Below, piece by piece: positions 40,839 to 48,675 of a stretch of 64,000 nt of DNA. The DNA is from GCA-020343675 sp964462945. GTDB taxonomy: Bacteria > Planctomycetota > Phycisphaerae > Sedimentisphaerales > Anaerobacaceae. The notes below the pieces were generated by a model, which was not told where the DNA came from, ran no database searches, and saw nothing but the letters and a program-made list of their open reading frames with translations. The position numbers were made by a program, and so were the translations under genes. Every line of letters begins with the position of its first letter. Positions within the stretch are counted from its first letter, which is position 1. The stretch is from contig CAYWZW010000009.1 in NCBI GenBank assembly GCA_964462945.1, forward strand, positions 37,760-101,759, given 5' to 3'.

Positions 40839-42038
40839 TCATTTTGGCAGGTTTTCCGGCGTTACGTCTTTTACGCTCAAGTCGCCGTAGATGATGCGCC
40901 AGGTCTGTGAGCCTTGCGGCTGGTACCAGAATACCGGCTTGGTGCCGTCGCCGAGTTTCACGCCTTGGCCGGCGTAATGCCACTGGCCCTGGCCCTTGAA
41001 GAAGCGAATGAACAGCAAATGCCGGCTCATTTTCATTCCCAGCTCGGTTGCCTTGTCATCGGGTAATGCCATCTCTTCGAATTTCTTCTGCATGGCGGGG
41101 GCCTGCTTGAGATAGTCCTCAACGGCGACGCCGTCGGGAAGCCAGCCATCGCCGAACACCTCAGCCCGTATCCGCAGACCTTCGATGAAGTCCTGCTCGG
41201 TTGACCCTTGCAGGTCGAGCTGGGTCTGCTGCTGTTTGTAACCTTCGGGTACATCCATGCTAAAGAGCTTCTCATCCATTGGGACATCGAATACAACATT
41301 CTTGCAAATGGTTTTCATTTGTCCTTCCATCTGCTCAATCCGCACAGGCAGTCCCGTCACAGGGTCAGCCCAGATTGTGATTTCCGTCTTGGGATGCTTG
41401 GCTCGAAAGCCGAGTAACTTCTGGTCGGCAATATCCTGTTGCCCAAGCTCTTCGACTTTGAATTCGGGAGACTCCTGAAGCCTGGTGATGAGATTTCTCA
41501 ATTTTTCCATATAGTTAGGTATTGATGGTAAACCTTTGAGGTCAATATATACCGCCTCTTGCTTCTTGGAATCCAGTGTGAGAATCTTTCCGGCTTCCAG
41601 GTCGATAATGCTGACAACGTCTTGCGCTATTGGCACAGTCCTTCTGATTCTTGAACCCATTACCATATCGTGGATGACGGGCCCGCCTGCTTCTTCTTCT
41701 CCGACGATGATGTCGAACATCGCCGTCTGGGCATTAAGGATCGGCTGGATCACCTGAGCAAAAGTCGGCGTTGTTCCGATCGGATTGCCGGCAAAGTGCA
41801 GCCCTATGAGGACGGCGGTAACGACTGCTACGGCGGCGGCTATTTTTGTGATTCGGTTTTTCATAATTGTTCTCCTGAAAACGCCAAGTGGCGTCGTTCC
41901 TTTTTGTGATTGCTGTGAAGTTTCGTTGAAGACAGAGACCACTTGCCGGCGCAGGTTTTCTCTGTGCGCCGGGTCCGGCTCGCTGTCGATATTCAGCCGA
42001 CCAACGACTTTTTCAAAATCGGCTTCGTTCTTGAACAT
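40839..42038 (-). CDS. Module 3: putative anti-sigma factor with LolA/RseB-like periplasmic domain
   Basis: 399 residues, starting one base after the upstream sigma gene. The N-terminal ~55 residues (FEKVVGRLNIDSEPDPAHRE, NLRRQVVSVFNETSQ) resemble those of module 1 and lack Cys. A membrane span (IAAAVAVVTAVLIGLHFAG) follows Met59, then a domain with AVYIDLKGLPSIPNYMEKL, GQQDIADQKLLGFRAK, TIWADPVTGLPVRIEQM and MDVPEGYKQQQTQLD, and the tail QWHYAGQGVKLGDG...DVTPENLPK. Close similarity to module 2 over the extracytoplasmic part, but not in the cytoplasmic head, suggests head swapping. Predicted to inhibit the module 3 sigma factor; the non-zinc-finger head would be a different inhibitory fold. 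An internal Shine-Dalgarno/ATG lies at Met59. Confidence 0.75.
   Translation of the reverse strand: MFKNEADFEKVVGRLNIDSEPDPAHRENLRRQVVSVFNETSQQSQKGTTPLGVFRRTIMKNRITKIAAAVAVVTAVLIGLHFAGNPIGTTPTFAQVIQPILNAQTAMFDIIVGEEEAGGPVIHDMVMGSRIRRTVPIAQDVVSIIDLEAGKILTLDSKKQEAVYIDLKGLPSIPNYMEKLRNLITRLQESPEFKVEELGQQDIADQKLLGFRAKHPKTEITIWADPVTGLPVRIEQMEGQMKTICKNVVFDVPMDEKLFSMDVPEGYKQQQTQLDLQGSTEQDFIEGLRIRAEVFGDGWLPDGVAVEDYLKQAPAMQKKFEEMALPDDKATELGMKMSRHLLFIRFFKGQGQWHYAGQGVKLGDGTKPVFWYQPQGSQTWRIIYGDLSVKDVTPENLPK
41862..41876 (-). promoter_or_regulatory. Internal Shine-Dalgarno and ATG in module 3
   Basis: AGGAGAACAATTATGAAAAA on the minus strand: AGGAG seven bases before the Met59 codon. The product would begin MKNRITKIAAAVAVVTAVLI with a TFA/QV cleavage-type site, as in modules 1 and 2. 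Confidence 0.65.
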
Positions 42039-42039
42039 T

Positions 42040-42603
42040 TTACGTCTCTCCGTCCAAAGCGGTCTGCAAGTGGTTGTGCAGCTTGCCGAGAATTCTGTGC
42101 AACGTCACACGCACGGTGCCCTCTTTGAAGTTCAGAATCTGGGCTATCTGCTCGTACGGGAGGTTTTCAAAGAACCTCAACGTGACAATGGTTTGGTGCT
42201 TCGGCTTGAGTTTCAGGATGGCCGCGTAAAGCCTCGGCCAGTCCGGCTCGGCGGCGTTGTCGGTGCTGTGGCAAGCTCTCATCGAGGCGGCTGCTTCGGC
42301 AAGCAGCTTCTTGCGTCGCGACGTTTTTCTAATATGGGCGTTTGCCTGGTTGGCGGCTATGGCATACACCCAGTTTCCGAAGTCCCGTTCGGTTCGGCCG
42401 GTGAAGCGGCGTATCCCGCGGGCGACCTGAAGAAAAACCGCGGAGGCTACATCCTCGGCTATTTCCTTGTTAAAGAGCCGGTGGACGCAGAAGCGGAAAA
42501 TCCGCTCGTAGTACAACTCGTAGAGCCGGCCAAGTGCATCAGCTTGCGTCCGGGCCCTGAGCACTAAACCGTCATCTGCCGTTCGCTCAACAACTTTTGC
42601 CAT
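42040..42603 (-). CDS. Module 3: ECF-type RNA polymerase sigma factor
   Basis: About 187 residues from the ATG at 42603 (MAKVVERTADDGLVLRARTQ); the frame is open 57 bases further, and no start has a clear Shine-Dalgarno. Region 2: RLYELYYERIFRFCVHRLFN, EIAEDVASAVFLQVARGIRR, DFGNWVYAIAANQANAHIRK; region 4: AILKLKPKHQTIVTLRFFEN and YEQIAQILNFKEGTVRVTLH. It is directly followed, one base after the stop, by its membrane partner. This completes three sigma/partner pairs in a row, all on the minus strand. Confidence 0.85.
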   Translation of the reverse strand: MAKVVERTADDGLVLRARTQADALGRLYELYYERIFRFCVHRLFNKEIAEDVASAVFLQVARGIRRFTGRTERDFGNWVYAIAANQANAHIRKTSRRKKLLAEAAASMRACHSTDNAAEPDWPRLYAAILKLKPKHQTIVTLRFFENLPYEQIAQILNFKEGTVRVTLHRILGKLHNHLQTALDGET

Positions 42604-42995
42604 AGCACCAACCATTGTCGCCGAATATATTGCGCGGCGAGCCATTATGTTACACGACACGGCAGAAAAATCCCGAAAAATGCGTCTTTGGCGTGGCGGG
42701 GATTCTCAGATTTGGAAGAAACTCTTGACAGCGGGCCGGGGAATTCATAGAGTGGCTCTCTCGTTTATCCGCCAGACGTATGGCGGATTTACCCCATGCC
42801 GGTACGTGGTGGGGGCTTAAATTGGAAAAAATCACGTTTTTTCGGATTAGCCACGAGGGCACAAAGGCACAAATTTGATTGTCGGCTTGCGATTTTGGAT
42901 TTTCGTTTTTCAATCGGCAGTTGGCAATCAGCAATCGTAGATCCTTCGGGTCTTGGTGTCTTAGTGGCAAGAATCGCAGTAAGGAGAAGTGCACA
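42604..42995. other. Intergenic region between sigma module 3 and gap
   Basis: No gene is recognised. Near 42845-42875 is CCACGAGGGCACAAAGGCAC, a dispersed repeat also at 24090 in inverted form, then TTTGGATTTTCGTTTTTCAATCGG near 42895. The last part before gap (AAGGAGAAG at 42981) is its ribosome binding site. Divergent promoters must be here but are not clear. Confidence 0.4.
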
Positions 42996-44009
42996 ATGGC
43001 AACAAAAGTGGGAATTAACGGGTTCGGCCGGATCGGCAGAGCGGTGGCAAGAATTATCATGCAAAGAAACGGCGAGCTGGATCTGGTCGCTATCAATGAT
43101 CTCTCGGACGCAAAGAGTCTGGCGCATCTGTTCAAGTACGATACCGTGATGGGCAAGTGGGGCGGGACAGTCGAGGCCAAAGATGGTAACCTGGTGATCA
43201 ACGGCAAGACCGTGAAGGTTCTGGCCGTCAAGAATCCGGCTGAGCTGCCCTGGAAGGATATGGGCGTTAAGGTGGTGCTCGAATCGACGGGAATCTTCCG
43301 TTCGGCCGAGTCGCCCAAGGGCGGCTATGCAGACCACATCAAGGCCGGCGCCGAAAGGGTCATGCTGAGCGTCCCGGCGAAGGACAACATCGATGCCACC
43401 ATTGTTATAGGCGTCAACGACAACAAGCTGACCAAGAAAGTCAAATGTGTATCGAACGCAAGCTGTACGACGAACTGCCTGGCGCCGCTGGCGAAGGTGC
43501 TCAACGATACGTTCGGCATCGAGCAGGGGATGATGACCACGATTCACGCTTACACGAACGACCAGCGCGTGGCCGACATGATCCACTCGGATCTGCGTCG
43601 CGCCCGAGCCGCGGCGGCGAACATGATCCCCACAACGACCGGGGCCGCCAAGGCCATCGGCAAGGTCATTCCTGAACTTGACGGCAAGCTCGACGGTTTT
43701 GCGATGCGCGTGCCCGTCCCGGTCGGCAGCGTCGTGGACCTTGTGGTGAACGTCAGTAAGGACGTGACAGTCGATAGCGTAAACGCCGCTGTGAAGAAAG
43801 CCTCGCAAGGGAAGATGAAAGGCATCCTGGTTTATTGCGACGAGCCTATCGTCAGCAGCGACGTCATCAACAACCCGGCTTCGAGCATCTTCGATTCGCT
43901 CTGCACGATGGTTATCGGCAGGACCGTGAAGGTCGTAAGCTGGTATGACAACGAGTGGGGCTATTCGAATCGCAGCGTCGATATTATGGAGAAAATGGCG
44001 GCGCTGTAG
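42996..44009 (+). CDS. gap: Glyceraldehyde-3-phosphate dehydrogenase, type I
   Basis: 337 residues from the ATG at 42996 (AAGGAGAAG upstream). GINGFGRIGRAVARI is the NAD-binding glycine motif; SNASCTTNCLAPLAKVL contains the catalytic Cys; HAYTNDQRVADMIHSD holds the catalytic His partner region; WYDNEWGYSNRSVDIM is the conserved end. It converts glyceraldehyde-3-phosphate to 1,3-bisphosphoglycerate in the cytoplasm. pgk follows 97 bp downstream on the same strand, the usual glycolytic pairing, with a repeat tract in between. The longer open frame upstream is repeat sequence and not coding. Confidence 0.97.
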   Translation: MATKVGINGFGRIGRAVARIIMQRNGELDLVAINDLSDAKSLAHLFKYDTVMGKWGGTVEAKDGNLVINGKTVKVLAVKNPAELPWKDMGVKVVLESTGIFRSAESPKGGYADHIKAGAERVMLSVPAKDNIDATIVIGVNDNKLTKKVKCVSNASCTTNCLAPLAKVLNDTFGIEQGMMTTIHAYTNDQRVADMIHSDLRRARAAAANMIPTTTGAAKAIGKVIPELDGKLDGFAMRVPVPVGSVVDLVVNVSKDVTVDSVNAAVKKASQGKMKGILVYCDEPIVSSDVINNPASSIFDSLCTMVIGRTVKVVSWYDNEWGYSNRSVDIMEKMAAL

Positions 44010-44020
44010 CAAGAGATTTT

Positions 44021-44076
44021 CGATTTTCGATTTGGGATTTTCGATTTACAAATCGGCAATCGAAAATCGAAAATTG
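44021..44076. repeat. AAATCG/CGATTT repeat between gap and pgk
   Basis: TTTTCGATTTTCGATTTGGG followed, inverted, by CAATCGAAAATCGAAAATTG. Related to the heptanucleotide repeat inside tilS (34094). It could form a hairpin in the gap-pgk transcript. Confidence 0.6.
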
Positions 44077-44106
44077 TCTTCGAGGACTCTTTGGGATTGA
44101 TACGAA

Positions 44107-45345
44107 ATGGCTAAGAAAACGGTTGCTGATGTCAATGTGCGGGGCAAGAAGGTTCTGATGCGGTGCGACTTCAATGTGCCGCTGGACGAGAATTGTAACA
44201 TTACAAGCGACGACCGAATCGTCAAGGCGCTGCCCACCATAAAGCGTGTTTTGGATGGCGGCGCGGCGCTGATCCTGATGAGCCACCTCGGCAGGCCAGA
44301 GGGGCAAAGAGACGAGAAGTTTTCTTTGGCGCCCGTGGCCAAGAGATTGTCCGAGCTGCTCGGCCGGAAGGTTGTTTTTGCCGACGATTGTGTGGGGCCG
44401 CAGACCCAAGCGAAGGCAAAGGCGCTCAAGCCCGGCGATTGCATGTTGCTCGAGAACCTGCGTTTCCACAAGGAAGAGACCATCAAGGACAAGGCGGCGA
44501 AGGAAGATGCCCAGCTCCGGAAGGCCAAGGACGATTTCGCCAGGCAGCTTGCGGACATGGCGGACATCTACGTCGATGACGCCTTCGGCACGGCCCACAG
44601 GGACAACGCCTCGATGTACACCGTTCCGATGATGATGGAAGGCAAGCCCCGGGTCATCGGCTTTCTCGTTGAAAAGGAATTGAAGTTCTTGGGCGAGACT
44701 TTGAAAAATCCCGACCGGCCTTTCGTCGCCATATTAGGCGGAGCGAAGGTCTCGGACAAAATAGGCGTGATCGAGAACCTGATCGGCAAGGTCGATCGCA
44801 TCATTATTGGCGGGGCCATGGCCTACACGTTCCTCAAGGGCCGGGGCAAGTCCATCGGGCGGAGCCTGTGCGAGGACGACTTCATTGACAAGGGCCAGCA
44901 GCTTCTGGATCACGCGAGCGAGGCGGGCTGTGAGGTTGTCTTGCCCGTGGATCACCGCGTGGTTCGCAAGCTCAAGGCCGGCGGGCAGTACCGTGTTGCC
45001 GTCGGCGACATTGACCCGGGCTATCAGGCGGTCGATATAGGGCCCATAGCGGCCAAGACGTTTGTGAAAAAGATCGCCGATGCCAGGACCATCGTCTGGA
45101 ACGGGCCTATGGGCATCTTCGAGATGCCGCCGTTCGACAAAGGAACCAAGGCTGTTGCCCTTGCCGTTGCGGCGGCCACCGAGAAGGGCGCTCGCAGCAT
45201 CATCGGCGGCGGCGATAGTGCCAGCGCCGTCGAGAAGCTCGGTCTGGCGGACAAGATCAGCCATATTTCCACCGGCGGAGGCGCTTCACTTGAATTCCTG
45301 GAGGGCAAGAAATTCAAGTGCATCGAGATCTTGGATGAAAAATAA
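44107..45345 (+). CDS. pgk: Phosphoglycerate kinase
   Basis: 412 residues. VLMRCDFNVPLDENCNI and LMSHLGRPEGQRDEKFSLAP are the N-domain 3-phosphoglycerate site; DDAFGTAHRDNASM, AILGGAKVSDKIGVIENL, GPMGIFEMPPFDKGT and GGGDSASAVEKLGLADKISH continue the family pattern, with STGGGASLEFLEGK at the C-terminus. It transfers the acyl phosphate of 1,3-bisphosphoglycerate to ADP. There is an insertion around KDKAAKEDAQLRKAKDDFAR relative to common bacterial enzymes, within a loop before DDAFG. Directly downstream is a small gene pair of nucleotidyltransferase type, starting seven bases after the stop. Confidence 0.97.
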   Translation: MAKKTVADVNVRGKKVLMRCDFNVPLDENCNITSDDRIVKALPTIKRVLDGGAALILMSHLGRPEGQRDEKFSLAPVAKRLSELLGRKVVFADDCVGPQTQAKAKALKPGDCMLLENLRFHKEETIKDKAAKEDAQLRKAKDDFARQLADMADIYVDDAFGTAHRDNASMYTVPMMMEGKPRVIGFLVEKELKFLGETLKNPDRPFVAILGGAKVSDKIGVIENLIGKVDRIIIGGAMAYTFLKGRGKSIGRSLCEDDFIDKGQQLLDHASEAGCEVVLPVDHRVVRKLKAGGQYRVAVGDIDPGYQAVDIGPIAAKTFVKKIADARTIVWNGPMGIFEMPPFDKGTKAVALAVAAATEKGARSIIGGGDSASAVEKLGLADKISHISTGGGASLEFLEGKKFKCIEILDEK

Positions 45346-45352
45346 TTAGCAG

Positions 45353-45589
45353 ATGAAGTCTCGGACAATGAAAAAAGACAAAGGCAACAAGGGCCTGCTG
45401 GACAAAGCGAGATTTGAGGGGCTGGAGCGGGAGAAAAAACGCTGGCTGCGGACTCTGTCCTGGAAAAAAGCGATACGCCTGGCGGAAGATATGCTGTCCT
45501 GCCCACTGGTCGACGAATGGCTTGATAACTTTCCGGAAGACAAACCGATTTGTCTTAAGATGGCGTTGAAGAAAAGACGAAAGCCGTGA
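45353..45589 (+). CDS. Small hypothetical protein partner of a nucleotidyltransferase
   Basis: 78 residues, basic (K/R-rich), beginning MKSRTMKKDKGNKGLLDKAR; an ATG 15 bases further is an alternative. The core LEREKKRWLRTLSWKKAIRL and LVDEWLDNFPEDKPICLKMA resemble small proteins found just before DUF6036-type nucleotidyltransferase genes in various bacteria. The stop overlaps the GTG start of the next gene by four bases, so the two are coupled, as in toxin-antitoxin or MNT-type pairs. It is placed between pgk and rpe and seems inserted into the central metabolism cluster. Function unknown. Confidence 0.65.
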   Translation: MKSRTMKKDKGNKGLLDKARFEGLEREKKRWLRTLSWKKAIRLAEDMLSCPLVDEWLDNFPEDKPICLKMALKKRRKP

Positions 45590-46143
45590 GTATGTCGCTG
45601 GTGGATGCCTACAAAGAGATAGTAAAATTCTTAAATAGCGGCGGGTACAATTACATTGTTATCGGTGGAATCGCGGCAAGTACCATCGGCGAGCCGAGGA
45701 TAACGGCTGACGTTGATGTGGACATTGTGATAAATAAAGAAGATGTACCCCATTTTCTTAATAAGGCGATAAAAGCGGGATTCAAAGTTCCTGTTAAAAA
45801 GTGCCTGAAATCGGCAGAGCAGGTGGGTGTATTTCAAATATTCTTGGGCGACTATCACATCGATTTTATTATTGCATCCACTGATTTAGAAGCGCAGGCC
45901 TGTAAGAGACACAGAGCGATTCAACTGCATGGGGTAAAAGCGTTCTTTCCTTCTCCGGAGGATTTGATTTTGTTGAAGATTATCCCGGGCCGGGACAAGG
46001 ACCTGCTCGATGCGAAGGGTGTCGTTTTACGCCATAAGGGGAAGCTCGATACGCGATATCTTAAGACCTGGGCAAGAAGACTGTGCGACGAGGCCGAGGA
46101 TATGAGGATATGGACGGTGTTGAACAAGCTGCTGAAGGACTAA
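45586..46143 (+). CDS. Nucleotidyltransferase-fold protein (DUF6036/AbiEii-like)
   Basis: 185 residues starting at a GTG (45586) overlapping the preceding stop; ATG at 45592 is an alternative. YIVIGGIAASTIGEPRITAD followed by VDVDIVI is the nucleotidyltransferase motif (GG...R.T.DxD) with the metal-binding Asp pair; HIDFIIAS gives a third acidic residue, and FPSPEDLILLKIIPGRDKDL is the usual downstream helix with the Arg-Asp pair. Related proteins act as toxins (AbiEii) or as antibiotic-type nucleotidyltransferases with a partner protein. The pair with the 78-residue gene resembles a two-gene module; no HEPN partner is present. Its AT-rich composition differs slightly from pgk. Confidence 0.7.
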   Translation: MSMSLVDAYKEIVKFLNSGGYNYIVIGGIAASTIGEPRITADVDVDIVINKEDVPHFLNKAIKAGFKVPVKKCLKSAEQVGVFQIFLGDYHIDFIIASTDLEAQACKRHRAIQLHGVKAFFPSPEDLILLKIIPGRDKDLLDAKGVVLRHKGKLDTRYLKTWARRLCDEAEDMRIWTVLNKLLKD

Positions 46144-46145
46144 GG

Positions 46146-46823
46146 ATGCGATTGCCGAAAGCGGGAACAATTGAGGTTGTGCCGTCGATCCTGAGCGCCG
46201 ATTTCGCCCGGCTGGCGGAGGAGATAGCCGTAATCACTTCCGCGGGCGTGAAGATGGTGCATCTGGACGTTATGGATGGCCACTTCGTGCCGAATATCAC
46301 GATTGGGCCGCCGGTCATCGCCAAGCTTCGCAAGGTCAGCGCGCTGGTGTTCGACGCTCACCTGATGATCAGCGAGCCGGCCAAATATGCCGAGCGTTTC
46401 GTCGAGGCCGGCGCCGACCATGTAACATTTCACATCGAAGTAGCCGATGACCCGCGAGAGCTTATCGGCAAACTGCACAAGCTGGGGCGTACCGCCGGGA
46501 TTTGCCTGAATCCGGAGACGCCCGTTGAGGCCGTTGAGGCGGTTGCGCCGCTTTGTGATATGGTCCTGGTCATGACGGTGCATCCGGGCTTTGGCGGACA
46601 GGAATTCATGCCGGAGGCGGCGAAAAAAATCGCCCAAATTAGAGAAATCGTCGGCCCCGACATACGCATCGAGGTCGATGGCGGAATCGATCCTCAAACG
46701 ACGCCGCTCGTGGTTTCCTACGGCGCCGATACCCTCGTGGCGGGCAATGCTATATTCGGCCAACCCGACCGCGTCGCCGCCATAGAGGCCATCCGAAAGG
46801 CGGCACAGAAGAAGAATTTTTAG
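46146..46823 (+). CDS. rpe: Ribulose-phosphate 3-epimerase
   Basis: 225 residues from the ATG at 46146 (AAGGACTAAGG upstream, two bases after the previous stop). VVPSILSADFARLAEEI, HLDVMDGHFVPNITIGPPVI, DAHLMISEPAKYAERFVEAG, MTVHPGFGGQEFMPEA and EVDGGIDPQT are the family motifs, carrying the metal-binding His and the two catalytic Asp. It interconverts ribulose-5-phosphate and xylulose-5-phosphate in the pentose phosphate pathway. It closes the gap-pgk-nucleotidyltransferase-rpe run. Confidence 0.96.
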   Translation: MRLPKAGTIEVVPSILSADFARLAEEIAVITSAGVKMVHLDVMDGHFVPNITIGPPVIAKLRKVSALVFDAHLMISEPAKYAERFVEAGADHVTFHIEVADDPRELIGKLHKLGRTAGICLNPETPVEAVEAVAPLCDMVLVMTVHPGFGGQEFMPEAAKKIAQIREIVGPDIRIEVDGGIDPQTTPLVVSYGADTLVAGNAIFGQPDRVAAIEAIRKAAQKKNF

Positions 46824-46935
46824 ACACGGCAATAGAGGTTCGGTCGTTAGAGCGAGCGGAAAGGAGACAGTCTTATGAATCTCTGTTTTGATTACGAAAA
46901 CACGATCATAAATCCGCGAAGATCCGACGATACCG

Positions 46936-47169
46936 CTACGACCCATGGGCGAAGGCTCGTGTGGCTTCCTGCGGGACCTCTATAGCAATAAAGAGGTCCG
47001 ACGGATAGAGATAATCTTCTCCGGATTCATCAATGACCCGAATTTGGCCGTGAGATTCGCCCTTGAGGTCAGGAACGTGCTGGTATATCTTGCGTACTTC
47101 CAAAGAGGCCGGATATTTATGGTTGCTCACGCAAAGAACGTATCTTTTTTTTCGTGATTTCTGGTTCAT
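46936..47169 (-). CDS. Conserved small hypothetical protein
   Basis: 77 residues on the minus strand: CVSNHKYPASLEVRKIYQHV followed by PDLKGESHGQIRVIDESGED and YLYPSDLFIAIEVP. I recognise this as a short conserved family present in many bacteria next to diverse genes, with a YPASLE...RVIDESGEDYLYP core; its function is not known to me. A plus-strand frame over the same bases has no such pattern. It is convergent with rpe and divergent from accD. Confidence 0.65.
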   Translation of the reverse strand: MNQKSRKKRYVLCVSNHKYPASLEVRKIYQHVPDLKGESHGQIRVIDESGEDYLYPSDLFIAIEVPQEATRAFAHGS

Positions 47170-47364
47170 AGCAGTCTCTTAATCTTGTATTCTTTTCTTC
47201 CTGCACCGCTCACTTCATACCGGTGGATTTCCGCTTTGCAAAATTATACCATAATTCTATGGTGAGAAACAAGTTATCCTCGTCTTCACACCTCGCGGTG
47301 TAAAAAAGAAGATTCACTTTCTTGTGGAAATTTGAGGGTGTTTCTGTTAGAATTTGCCTTCGGA

Positions 47365-48210
47365 ATGGGTAAAGAGACGAAATCGAAGTGGAAAGGGTTT
47401 TCTCTGAAGCCCCGTAAGGAGATGCCGGAGGGGCTCTGGATGCGGTGCCCGGGCTGCGAGCATACGCTCTACAAGAGCACCGTCGAGAAGAACCTGAACG
47501 TCTGCCCGGAGTGCAACTACCACTTTCGCATCGATGCGGCCACTCGCATCAAGTATCTTGTCGATGAGGATTCTTTTCAGCAGTTCCTGGGCGATCTGAG
47601 GGCGGAGGATCCGCTAAACTTTAAGTTCAGGGGCACGACCTATAAGCAGCGGCTGAAAGAGGACCAGAAGAAATCCGGCGCCAAGGAAGCCATGCTCGTC
47701 GGCGGGGCTTTTATCAAAGGCAGGGGCGTGATTCTGGCGGTGATGGAGCCCAACTTCCTGATGGGCTCGATGGGCTTCGTGGTGGGCGAGAAGTTCTGTG
47801 CCGCGGCTGACAAGGCGATGGAGGAGAAGCTGCCTTTGGTCGTGGTGACCTGTTCGGGGGGGGCGCGGATGCACGAGGGAGTCGTATCGCTCGGTCAGAT
47901 GGCCAAGACATCCGCGGCGCTGGCCAAATTCGACCAGGCCGGCGGGCTTTGCATTTGCGTTCTGACCGACCCGACGACCGGCGGCGTGACCGCGAGTTTC
48001 GCCATGTTGGGCGATTGCATCATCGCCGAACCGGGGGCGCTGATCGGCTTTGCCGGGCCTCGCACCATTGCCGAGACCATCAAGGTCGAGCTGCCTGAAG
48101 GCTTCCAGACGGCCGAATTCATGTTAGAACACGGCTTCGTCGATATGATTGTGCATCGCAAGGACCTGCGCAGTGAGATCGCCCGCATCATAGATTACTG
48201 CCAAAAGTGA
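47365..48210 (+). CDS. accD: Acetyl-CoA carboxylase carboxyltransferase subunit beta
   Basis: 281 residues from the ATG at 47365 (MGKETKSKWKGFSLKPRKEM); a TTG at 47332 adds eleven residues with no support. The N-terminal four-Cys zinc ribbon is RCPGCEHTLY...NVCPECNYHF. The carboxyltransferase core has GGAFIKGRGVILAVMEPNF, VTCSGGARMHEGVVSLGQ and PTTGGVTASFAMLGDCIIAE, FAGPRTIAETIKVELPEGFQ. With AccA it transfers carboxyl from carboxybiotin to acetyl-CoA, the first step of fatty acid synthesis. accA is not in the window. Monocistronic: palindromic repeats follow. Confidence 0.95.
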   Translation: MGKETKSKWKGFSLKPRKEMPEGLWMRCPGCEHTLYKSTVEKNLNVCPECNYHFRIDAATRIKYLVDEDSFQQFLGDLRAEDPLNFKFRGTTYKQRLKEDQKKSGAKEAMLVGGAFIKGRGVILAVMEPNFLMGSMGFVVGEKFCAAADKAMEEKLPLVVVTCSGGARMHEGVVSLGQMAKTSAALAKFDQAGGLCICVLTDPTTGGVTASFAMLGDCIIAEPGALIGFAGPRTIAETIKVELPEGFQTAEFMLEHGFVDMIVHRKDLRSEIARIIDYCQK

Positions 48211-48399
48211 GCCGGTCCGGGGCGGAGCAGCTTCTATACGAATTACCATCCCGAAGAAGAATCGAAAAATCACTCTTTCACTCAGGGTTCACTCTCCGTA
48301 TAATCCTCGGATAGTGCAAAGTGCCTAAAGTCAAGATTAGAGTCTTGCAAAAGTTCGGTTAAGAGTGACTAGTACTCTGTCATGATTGATTCTATGGCT

Positions 48400-48470
<71 letters not shown>

Positions 48471-48522
48471 CCTACCTAATCGAAGTTGACAGACTACCAG
48501 AATGCCTAAAGTGACACATACG

Positions 48523-48622
48523 TGTCATCCTGAGGCGCAGCCGAAGGATCTGGGCAACGAGAAAGAGATTCTTCCCCTTCGGCTTCGCTCAGGGCTAAAG
48601 GCTCTTTTCGCTCAGAATGACA
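48523..48622. repeat. Inverted-repeat element of the TGTCATCCTGAG family
   Basis: TGTCATCCTGAGGCGCAGCC at the left and CGCTCAGAATGACA at the right are imperfect inverted ends, with an internal CTTCGGCTTCGCTCAGG. Fragments occur at 5626, 9392 and 23082. It ends about 54 bases before hisC and is read through by an open frame upstream of the true hisC start. Confidence 0.75.
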
Positions 48623-48675
48623 GCTTCGCTGTCACTTTAGCACACTTTAGTTCACTATGGTCATTTTGGCAGACA

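Noticed and set aside
42789..44012. 407-codon minus-strand frame opposite gap
   Set aside because: Antisense to a certain GAPDH gene, and its end is translated repeat sequence.
46945..47157. 70-codon plus-strand frame
   Set aside because: Overlaps the conserved minus-strand 77-residue gene, which matches a family pattern.
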